Assembly: GCA_019648995.1 (NCBI GenBank)
Contig: BLXT01005858.1
Span: 1,000,486 to 1,022,935, forward strand
Source: Plakobranchus ocellatus
Lineage: Eukaryota; Mollusca; Gastropoda; Plakobranchidae
Length of the DNA: 22,450 bases
Direction: 5' to 3'
The first letter of the stretch is position 1. The number at the start of each line of letters is the position of its first letter. A model generated the notes under the pieces. It worked only from the letters and a program-made list of their open reading frames with translations. It searched no databases and had not been told where the DNA came from. The translations under genes were made by a program, and so were the position numbers. Positions 1 through 10,703 of the stretch are shown here, one piece after another.

Positions 1-486
1 ATCCAGCCTCTTCGATCTTCCGCCCTCCTTTTGTTATGATAAGAGACATTTACATTGTGTGTATTTAAAGTCTTCAAGTTAATATTTAAGTATCAAGTTA
101 TTTGGAATCACCTAATATCGTTAAATTTAATACATAATACAAACGATGTTTTATCTACGTGGTCTTTGAATTCTTCTATCTGAATGGTTTATTAAAAACG
201 TTATTTTTTATTATTTTAAATTTTCATCGAATAAATCTAGTTAGGTGCATCGAGAGTATTGTTTTTTAACAAGCAAAAAGAAAGCTGTTTTAAAATGTAA
301 GGATACCTTCAAGAGGTGTGTGTCCAATATGAGTAATAGAAAAATAAGTTTACACCAATTTTGCGACTAGTAAAAAATTCCTGTTGTCTGCTCTCTCCCT
401 ACTTATCACAAAATTTACCTCATCAATAGGCGGATTAAAGATCTTGTTAACTTTTTAAAAAAATTGGAAAAGTCAAAAATATTTAC
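1..486. other. AT-rich sequence, no coding signal seen
   Basis: No exon with acceptor, open frame and donor was found on either strand. On the gene model this is intron or 3' sequence downstream of the last exon seen (487-540). A possible minus donor near 412-417 has only a stop-containing candidate exon. Confidence 0.5.
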
Positions 487-540
487 CTTTAGATCTGATA
501 ATTGAGGTCTCCAACCGATGAAGAAGTGTTTGATGTTGTT
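487..540 (-). CDS. 54-nt phase 1-1 mini-exon, divergent helical repeat
   Basis: On the minus strand a strong acceptor (CTCATCTTCTATACAG) precedes exactly 54 nt, followed by the donor GTAAAT. In the phase-1 frame used by the array it is open and reads QHQTLLHRLETSIIRSK plus a split codon. Length, phase and amphipathic character match the array exons, and L6 and I13 fall where V6 and L13 sit in the typical unit. The sequence is otherwise diverged. A pyrimidine-rich stretch (about 605-740, plus strand) lies just upstream in transcript order, as for most array exons. It is separated from exon 4986-5039 by about 4.4 kb with no exon I can support. It could belong to a different, downstream part of the same gene. 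Confidence 0.58.
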
Positions 541-3500
541 CTGTATAGAAGATGAGGAATGTGATAAGTTTCTTTGAAAGATTGACAGGTACATAACATT
601 GACTGAAAAATCCTCGTATTTCTCCTCAATTTCATCTTTCTTTTTTCCTCCATATTTTTATTCATACCTCTTCTTCTCTTCTCGACTTCAACTAGATTAT
701 TCAGCTCCTAATCGCTATCTTCTTCTTTCTTCCTCTTATCGGAAAAATATTGTTTGACATATCAAATTTGTTTCTTTTTCCTATTTTCTAATGGCAGAAA
801 ATCTTAATTGAAGGTTTTTATAATTGGCACCGTCATGAAAATTTTTAAAAATGATGTTCCATAAATTCACTGTTCCTTCTGTCTTCATTTAATTTTTCCT
901 AAAGTGACACATTATACATGTCTTTGAAATTATTATTCCGCACATTTTATCGTGTCAAAAAGTCATACTTCTTACTCTGTAACTTTTGAGTCCCCAGTAT
1001 TGTTCGCCGCTTGACTGTTATATATTGTCAGTCTTGGGCTACAGAGCAGTTTGCATAGTATGTCAGTTAATATCTGTGATGTAAGTACTAATATAGCGAT
1101 CTTTTTTCTTTATTCTCAATGTACAATGAGCCATGTGAAAAGTAGTCATTGGTAAACAAATTTCTCCTTATAATAATGATAATTATTTTTGTAACAAAAT
1201 TGGCTGCTGTGTTTTGAATCTAGGCTTGTTTACTTGTAATATTGATTATTATTTTACTTTATCCCCGTTGTTCCTGTTAGGGTTTAACAGTGCTATTTTT
1301 GTTTTGGTTTTATTTACATTTTTAAATCTAGGGATTTCCAGAAAGGTGTGAGTACATTGTTTACAGGTAGTTGTTAGATTGTTACCTCGTGACTAGATAC
1401 GCCTGAAGCTTTGGAATGTATTCACGAATTGAGGAGAATGAATGAGAGTATTTGATTGGTTACTATTTTTCGCTAATCTTGATTACCTAAGACGGTAAAT
1501 TCTACTCTTTTCTTGAAGTTGTTTGTGTAATATTGTCTAAATTAGCTCAGGTTTTGCAAAAATAGTGTTTTCTAGAAGCTATGGGCGGTGGGTCGCAGAC
1601 CGACTGTTGAAGAGATCACTGAGAGATTGATCGATGATAATAATAAGTTTAGAGAATAAAAAAAAAATGGAAATTTACATTGCTGTTCTGAAATTGCTGT
1701 TCAGTAAAATGGATAAAGATATTTTTCAATTCGGACTTGAACTTATTTCTGTTCTTCAGTCTGTTTAAAAGAACTTCTTGTCACAGGCAATTTCAGCTAG
1801 ATAATTATAATATCTTGATAGTACAGAGCTATCCATGACAAGTTCTGATACTTAAAATTCACGGTGAAACATGAATAATAAGTGGGATAATTTAAGTACT
1901 TGCTTCAATTCTGATAATAGGATTTACTCCTCCCGGCGACGGAAAGTCATTCTTATACAGGTGAATCTAATGTCATACAGCTTGAGTCTGTTTTCACATT
2001 TTCTTTCACGCTTGCTGTGCTTTGACGTTGACTCTAACTGATGTAAGGCCCAGGGTTCATGTTACTTGTAGATAGCGCGACTTGCGTTTTGATATGACTA
2101 AAACTTTTTTGAGGACTGTCGACTGTAAACATTGATTTTTGGCATTGTGGTGTGAGTAGGGCCAGATAAGACAGGTGGCTTCAGAGAGGGAATAGAGAGC
2201 GAAAACGTGTATTATTGATGATCCGTGAAGTACCTGCGGTAATTAAGCTCTACTAGGCGTTGCGGAATTTTCTTCTATAACGAATATTTTAGCCATAGCG
2301 TCCTCTTAAGTATACTATATTTTGTTTTGTAGGTCCTCTTAGGGACTGAAAAACAGCGAACAAATGTATTACACCATTTAGGATAGCATATTTTTATTTG
2401 GTGCTATGATATTCTAAAAATTCCACATGGTGCCCTTTTTATCAATATCATATCATAATAAAAAAAAAATTATGATAAATTAGGCTAATGTAAGTAAGTG
2501 TCCCATTCCGCTACGAAATCTAGAACCAACAGTTCTGCGAGTGTGCATCTAGGCATTCAGCAAAAGTTGAAGGTTCTATACGTAATAGATAAAGATCTAG
2601 ATTACAGTTAGATGCCCACATGATTTGGCTCAGTGTGATATAACTGTCTTTAATATGAAATGTATATTTACATTCCAGAGTTAGATTCTGGTTGAAGTAA
2701 TTTGGGCTACTAGAATAGGTAGATTCCAATGAGCCAAATGTATTCTATTCCAAGCTTCGGGAATCAGACATCTAGTCTATTAAGAAGCTTAAAATTGAAA
2801 TAAAGCTACTATCAAACAATTGAAAAATAGGTCAGCTTGATTCTATTTTAGTCATGCTCTCTTGATATAAGCTAAGAAAGTCTACCTGTTTTGGGCTGAA
2901 GGGGAAAATAAAAAAAAAGACATGCAGTATGTCACTAGAAGTCTTAATGCATACATTGTCTAGATCCCAATTCTGGAATTTAAAAAATCTGATTATGATT
3001 TATATCTCGATAGATTTTGATCAGGAATTTTAAATTTTATTTTTGATTTACAGATTTGCGTGTGTGGTTTTGGCACGCATAGCTCAACAATGGACCGATG
3101 AATAGACTTAGACTCCTGAAAAAACAATTAGGTCTGTTGGCATTTTTCATGGAGGACGTTTGAAATTCAGCAATTTCCGTCAAGTGGTCGATTTGTTTGT
3201 CACAGTGATCACGTACCAGAAAATAGACCTACAGTATGATGCACAGATACAGGCTAACTCTCATGATTGAAATAACTGTTATAAAAACAGTTTTTAATTT
3301 TGCTTGTAATACCATTTCATTTCTGTTCGAAGCGGCCCTGTGACTTAGTGGCCATGTGACTTGTCGACTCTGTGACTTGGCGGCCCTGTGACAAAGTAGC
3401 CTTGTGACTTGGCGACCCTGTGACTTTGCGGCCCTGTGACTTGGCGACTTTGAGACTTGGCGACCCTGTGACTTAGTGGCCCCGTGTCTTGGCTACCCTG

Positions 3501-4227
3501 TGACTTGGCGGCTCTGTGACTTGGCGACCCTGTGACTTAACGGCCCGGTGACTTGGCGACCCTGTGACTTGGCGGCCCTGTGACTTAACGGCCCTGTGAT
3601 TTGGCAACCCTATAACTTGGCGACCCTGTGACTTAACGGCCATGTGACTTGCTGACCTGTTTCCCCATTTCACAAGGAAAATTATTCAATGCCCACATTT
3701 GTTGTTCTGGTTCCACTTTTTTGTGTGTGGTTTAAAAGTCAGGATAAAAGCAAGAAATTGCTTTTGTGACAGATGGTAGAATGCCTCTAATTTCTTTAGG
3801 TCTGCTTGAGAAATAATATTCTTTTAGCAGATTTATAAAGCAGCTTAATTAGGCCTAGCCTTATTGTTATGGTCCCTTGTTATGGACATTATATTTCATT
3901 TGTTAAGAGCAGTGGTTTTCAATTCAAAAGACATCGCTAAGTCTAACGATTCCATTGATATGCTTGACTGATTCAATTGCATTATTCTTAAATTCTGCAC
4001 TTTTTAGACTTAACTCTACTTTTATTCTTTATTTCTATCTACTGCATTTTCTTGGTGACTGTGTAGGACACAAACTATAAAAAAAAGATTGTTTTTACTT
4101 AGTAGAAGTTATTTTTTGTGAATAAAGTTTGAAATTTGTTAATTTGCATTTTAGGTTTTTTTTTTTTTTCTATTTGTGTTTGTGTGTATAATGAGATTTT
4201 GCACTTCAATATAGTTATTTAGTTTAC

Positions 4228-4301
<74 letters not shown>

Positions 4302-4435
4302 ATAAAAAAACACACATTCTGGATTCATGACAAAGCAAAACAAAAGTATTACTACTGCCATTGCTGCTGCTACTACTGCTGCTGTTGCTGCTGCTGCTGG
4401 TATTGCTACTGCTACAGCTACTGCTACTACTACTT

Positions 4436-4530
<95 letters not shown>

Positions 4531-7500
4531 ACTGCTACTGCTACTGCTACTACTACTACTACCACTACTAAAGATAAATAATTTTATGAGAAAAGTAAAA
4601 TAAGAACATACACAAAAAAATTCTGACAGCGACTCTCTCTAATTACAGCGTCTCCACCTTTCAAAATTCGTAGAAGAGATCACGCGGCGACGAGTCTCTT
4701 GTGTTGATCGCATCACATAAAGCACGCACTGTAGGCTAGTATACAGATATTGCAACTCTTCTCTGAATACCTGTATACAGTTATTGAACTCGACTCTGAA
4801 TAACTGTATACAGATATTGCAACTCGACTCTGAATTACTGTATATAGTTATTGCAACTCAACTCTAATAACCATAGGCTAAAAAATACTGTCCTTATTAA
4901 CTCCAATAAAACTTGTAGTCACAAGAATATTTCATCAATGATTGATTGGATATTTCTTGATACATTAAAGTGTAAATATACTCACCAGTAGCCTGCTTAA
5001 GTACAAGTAAATGTGAGGTCACTTGATTCAGTCGGTCATCTTTACATGAAATGGAAGAAAATAATGCACTTTTTTCAAGGATACACAGATAGATATTTAA
5101 AACGAAAACCTTTTGCCAATTATTGTCATCAATGCTTTCAAACTCTCCTCACCGATTTTCCAGTTCTTCTTTTCCTTCTCTTTTCCTTTCATCTACTACT
5201 CTTCTATTCCTCTTTTCCTCCTCTCCTGTTCTTATTCTTTTCCTCTACTTCATGTTCTACTTGACAGTCTTCTGATTTTTTTGTCGTCTCAACTTCCTCT
5301 ACCTCCTCTCCCTCCCGCTCCCTTCTCCTCCTCATTTTTGCACCAGCAAATTCGAAAAGGGTCCATCGTTTACTAACTACTGCTGCAGTCCTTCTTTGTA
5401 ATAAATCGTACCAAATAAACTCACTTGACTTCATGTATTGCTAAGTTACTCATCATGTCATAGTAAAAAAACAAACAAACAAACAAAACAAAAAAACTGA
5501 TGGTTAAAAATCCCCAGTCATTATTGACAACAGCTAGTCATTCCCGTGCAAAGGAATATTTCTTGATTGATTTCATTGTTTAAGAGCTCGAATTTTAAAA
5601 TTTTTTTTTTTCTCAGCTAATACTTTACTTCATTTTTTTTAGGTAGATTGTAATCCTGATCACGGTAGTTTTCCTGGGTCAGGATTTTTATTTTGGTGGA
5701 CACTGGTACTTGAGACACCGAGAGAGCAGCAGTATTACTCGATATGAGAGAAATATAGTATTCTCGTAGGAATAATTATTTTATAACTCTCAGTATCAGA
5801 GACAATGTTAAGCTAGCTTCAGAAAGTAAATTGAATTGGACAATACACAATAATTTTATGAACTACCATAGGTTTAAAATAAACTGAAAAGTCGAAGACC
5901 TCACAAGAAGACAGAGGTAGACGAATAAGGATATGCATAACAAGTATTTTTCAAGTCTTGAAACTCGCAACTGAGGTAAATAGTAATAATTTCTTGCTTT
6001 CATTATAATTCATAAAGGTGAATATCATTGGTGTGTCTTTGATATAAAAATCTAAGATTCAAAGTCTCATTGCATTAAAGAAACTAATGAACATTACTTA
6101 CTTTAGGTAATTTTTGTTTTTGACTTATTTTCAATGAATTACAAAATCCATTTGATGAGTAACAATCGAAGATGAAATTTCCTTTCAGGTTAACTAACGA
6201 CTTCTGTAATGTGACGATGTATAACTACAGCGAATCGGTGAATTGTTAATAGGCAATTTAAACATAAACTTTATTGCCCTCAGAACTGACTGCTGTGATG
6301 AAACTGCTTACTTTTTGTCGTATTGACTACGATAAATGGCATGCTGGAGTATTTCTTAATCTGTTGATTCTGTATCCGTGCGAGCACTGATTATGCATTG
6401 CCAGTGTGATTCCACGTGGAACAATTGCGCTTGGAAGTCGCGTTGATTTTTTGGAGGCACCACATTTATAAGTCGGTGAAATATAATAATATTTTGACAT
6501 TGCTGAGGATTACTATAGGCCTACTCAGGGAACCAGAATTATTGTTGTTAATTTAATAATTTTGTAATTATAAGTTCACAATGCATATATTTATATGACT
6601 TATACAAAGTATATAACTCCGTTAAGAGAAATTAATATTGACTTTTGAATGAAAATTCTCTTTATTGGTCCAGTAATTTATAGTTGATAATTCATAAAAT
6701 ATCACTGAAATTTTAGCATTTTAAATTAATTTATTACATTAAATGTGTTATGTGCCTTAGCTTTATTTTTAATACTGTCGAATAAGCACAAGGCATATTC
6801 CTACAAGCGCATAAGGTGTCACGTATTCAGTTGTAAACTCTGATGCTCTGATGAGGTACATCTTAGTTACAACACACATCTCATCAATGGATGATTAGCT
6901 ATGTCTTGAAAGATTCTCAAGTATGAAAATACTCACAAATATTCTTTGCCAGATCGTCTAATTGTGATGTCACTTGATTCAGTCGATTATCGTTGCATGA
7001 AATGAAAGAAAAAAATGCAATTTTTTTTCAAAGACGTCCAAACAAATGGTAACATATAAATTCACTTGACTTCATGTGTTGGAGGAAAGTAATTGACTTA
7101 CTAACCCAGTAATGATCAATGTAACATAAAACAGCTGTCGAAAATTCCCTATCCCTATTGGCTTCAAAAAGCACTGATTGTAATATAGATCTCATCAGTG
7201 AATGATTGAATATTTCTTGAAAAATACATTAGTGTTAAAATACTCACCTGTAGTCTCTTTCAGTCCACTTATCTGTGATGTCATTTGACTCAGTCGGTCA
7301 TCTTTACATTGAATGAAAGATAAAAAATGGACATTTTCATGATGCACGGACAGACGTGTAGTTTAAAAGGAAAACATTTTCTCTTCTTACCGTCCTCTGT
7401 GCTTACAATATCTTTTTTTTACCGACCCTTCCTCTCTTTTTCTCTTCCTGCCTATCCCTTTCATCCACTATGCCTTCCGCTCGTCCTCGCTTCCTCGCCT

Positions 7501-10500
7501 ACACCTCCTTGGTGAAGATTACTATAGGCCTACTTAAGGAATCAGAAACTAAACTTTAATAGAATTAATTTTAATTTATTTCTTATTTATAATTATTTCT
7601 AAGTAAAGCTTAAGTTAACTATCAAACAATTTATGTAATTGATACAAAGTATGGATCTCCGTTAAGTGATACAAATATTGGCTATTCTCTTTTTTTTTCT
7701 GTTCAGTTACTTATAATTGATATTTAGAATATGATTTGATTTATCACATTCCATGTGGTATGTGATCTTAGGTTTATATTCAATAAAGTCGAATGAGCTA
7801 GAGTCATATCCCTTCACGCGCATAAAGAGCCACGCGTTTAGTGATTAACTCTAATATAAGTCTTCATTACAAGATATTCCCTATGAATAGATAATTGGAT
7901 TTATCTTGAAATATATTTAAGTTGTAAAACACTCACCAGTAGTCATTTCCAGTGCAACTAATTGTGATGTCACTTGATTCAATCGGTCATCTTTACATGA
8001 AAGTAAGGACAATAAAGTAATTAAAAAAAAAGAAAAAGCGTCCAGAGAGATAGTATTTTATAGCAATAACGTTCACCTTTTATCGTCCTCCTTGCTTTTA
8101 AACTCTCTTCTTAGATTCTTCCCCTCCATCTCTTTCATCTCTACCCTTTCATCCACTACTGCTTTTATTCCTCCTCTCTTCCTCTCACACTCCTCATTAT
8201 TTTTCTCTACTTTATTTTCCATTTGACTTTTTACCGTTCTGTGTTCTCTCAACTTCCTGTACCTCCTCTTCCTTTCCCTCATCAGCCAATTCGAAAATAG
8301 TTCATTGTTTTAATGACCGCTGCTGTAGCCTTTTTGGGTAACAAATAGTAAAATATAAATCCACTTGACTTAATATATTGGAGAAAAGTTGTTGAGTTAC
8401 TCATCCAGTCATAGTTAATACAATAATCAAAGTCAACTGTTAACGATTCTTTTTCGCTATTAACTCCAACTTAAATGATGATTGAATATTTTTCGAAAGA
8501 CAGTCAAGTATAAAAATACTCACCAGTAGTCTCTTTCAGTTCACCTAACTGTGATGTCATTTGATTCTGTCGGTCATCTTTAGATGATATGAAAGAAAAT
8601 AATGCATCTTTTTAAGAACGTACAGACAGGCGTAAATTTTAAAAACAAAAACTTTAACTTCTTATCGTCCTCCATGTTGCCAATATCTCTTCTTCTCCTA
8701 CTCTTTGTCTCTTCCTCTTTCTCCCTATCCCTTCATGTACTATACCTTCCATTCTCTTCGCTTCCTATTCTGCACCTCCTCTTTTTACTCTTCATCATTT
8801 TTTATTTCATTCTCTGCTCTTTCTCCCCACCTCCCCCACACCCCAAACACCATCTTCTTTCTTCTCCTCATAACTCAGCGTCTGTCCATGACCTCTCCTC
8901 ATCTTATTCCAACCCCTTACCTCTGCTTACCCTCCCACTTTTCCTTTTTTCTCCTGTTCATCTTCATTTGCTTTTCCTCCACTCTTTCACCACCTTCTCC
9001 TCCTCCTCGCAGAAGTAGTCCTCCTGCTCCACATTCTCCTTGTCCTCCTGCTCCACATTCTCCCACTACTTTCTTTTCTGAATTTCAACCCCTTCTTTCA
9101 CTTCTTTCTCCTCATTCTTGTCTTACTCCTTATCCTCCTACTTCTTCTCATCCCAATCCTTTTTATCTTTGTCATTTTTGTATATCATCTAGTCCATATA
9201 TTTACTTTTTCTCTCTTGCTCAATCTTTGTTTCCTTCATTTTACACTTGTTTAAAATCCGTCTCTCTCAATATCCTTACTCCATCTCTTCAAGTCGAATT
9301 TGGTCCCAAATCTATTTCAAAATCGTCGTATCCAAAATAACTCAAACATCAGACTTTTTCATACACAAAGTATGTGTTTCTTTGTTAAACAAAAGAGCAA
9401 ATAAATGCCTTTTTATAAAGCTTCTTTCGGAAGATTAGATGAAAACATAAGAAATATTATTCTTTCAGTTCGATTTTCCTCTTCAGTTCTCTTCTGCTAC
9501 TCCTTTCCTTATAACTCCTCCTCCAATACATCCATACCCTTCTCCCCTCCCACACCCGCACCCCTTTCCCCTCCCCCACCTTCTCCGCGTTTTCCTCCTC
9601 CATCACTTATTTAACTCCTCTTTTTTTTTCCATTTTCTTAAAAAAACTCTTCTCCAGTACCTTTTACTCCTTTATACATCTTATCTCTTTCAGTATCCTT
9701 TCCTCTTCTCCTCTAGTCACATTGGGTCAGATCCATGGAATCTACACTAAAATCAATCCTCGAGTATAAAACAAATTAAGTTATAGGCTTTTCATTGAAA
9801 AAAAAATACTCACACATAACAGACAACTGTGACTGAATATCGCCAACTGGTGCTACTTCCATGTATGTTTCTGTAATGAAGAAATAAGCAATGCCGTTTC
9901 TTCTTAGCTTCCTTTGCAATATGGCATGAAAAGAAAATCGTCATCTGATTCTTACATTAATCTTCTCATCTCAGTCTTTTCCTTCTCCCCCCATTCTTTT
10001 CGTCTCCCTCCTTTTCTTCTCCTTATACTCGTACTTCTCTTCCTTTGAANNNNNNNNNNNNNNNNNNNACCTCCCGTCTCTTGTTATTCCTTTCCCGCCT
10101 GTTGTCCAATTATGATTATTAAATTTCCAAAATTGAGACTAAAAGTAATCACGCTTTTCGTACATTGGTTATTTACAAAACTACATTGAAAATTAAGCGT
10201 GCTTTCGATATTTTGTTTATATACAGATATTTCAATACAAGGATGCAGATTTCTTTTGAAAAGGTAGAGATTTATAGTTAATTTGCCAGTTATGTACATT
10301 ATATTTTGCACTGTATAGTCATTATTATTTAGTTTATAGAAAGTATTCCTCGTTCATTTATCTTTATTTAATTTTTTACTTTTCGTCTTTGCATATCATA
10401 TGTCGCATCTTCGTAACAAGTGAATCTGTATAAGGTGCAAATTATTCAGAAACAAAGTAAACCAACAAAAGATAAAAAAAGATTACAAAAATATCCGATT

Positions 10501-10624
10501 TCTTTGCATCAGATCATTAAATATGCATCAAAATTACGGATAAATCAATGAATGAATCTTCGACTAAATACACAATTAATAATAATAATTGTGAAATTAT
10601 TCACTTTTTAAAATACGCAATACT

Positions 10625-10703
<79 letters not shown>

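Larger units (their letters stand above)
6504..7510. repeat. Tandem duplication block 1 (contains exons 6937-6990 and 7248-7301)
   Basis: The block begins at GATTACTATAGGCCTACT and matches the block starting at 7511 in order and by eye along most of its length. Shared landmarks are ACAAAGTAT.G.TCTCCGTTAAG, GTCGAATAAGC, CGCGCATAA-like text, the A-type exon, TTGGAGGAAAGT, a (T/A)TTGAATATTTCTTGA stretch, the B-type exon, and GACAGACG followed by a pyrimidine-rich end. Exons and introns were therefore duplicated together. This block has less pyrimidine tract between its two exons than block 2. Confidence 0.8.
7511..8700. repeat. Tandem duplication block 2 (contains exons 7937-7990 and 8524-8577)
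   Basis: This is the second copy of the block at 6504-7510, starting with GATTACTATAGGCCTACT. It carries an A-type and a B-type exon in the same order. The gap between its two exons (534 bp versus 258 bp in block 1) is larger because of a pyrimidine-rich segment at about 8080-8285 and the 8283-8410 segment. That segment is also found near 5341-5460. Confidence 0.8.

Noticed and set aside
301..371. 60-nt open minus segment with a GTATCC donor
   Set aside because: It is open only in phase 0, contains a stop in the phase the gene needs, and has a poor donor.
976..1014. Possible 39-nt phase 1-1 minus exon (KRRTILGTQKLQ)
   Set aside because: The frame fits the gene, but the acceptor has almost no pyrimidine tract and the peptide lacks the repeat pattern; chance is likely.
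3339..3657. Regular spaced repeats suggestive of CRISPR
   Set aside because: The units are directly adjacent 16-mers without spacers, in a eukaryotic sequence.
3473..3673. 66-codon minus ORF with 16-residue repeats
   Set aside because: It is the forced translation of a 16-bp minisatellite, with no start context and no unique coding sequence.
4224..4603. ORFs of poly-Leu, poly-Thr, poly-Ala/Val and Arg-Glu on both strands
   Set aside because: They are translations of the CT and ACT/GCT microsatellites and lack splice or unique flanking support.
6102..6203. 102-nt open segment on the minus strand with a GTAAGT donor and CAG acceptor
   Set aside because: It is phase 0 at both ends, incompatible with phase-1 neighbours, and the translation is low-complexity and AT-driven.
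8602..9614. Three plus-strand ORFs rich in Ser, Pro, Leu and Phe
   Set aside because: They overlap in different frames within a pyrimidine-rich intronic tract, show no domain, and their amino-acid content follows from C/T composition.
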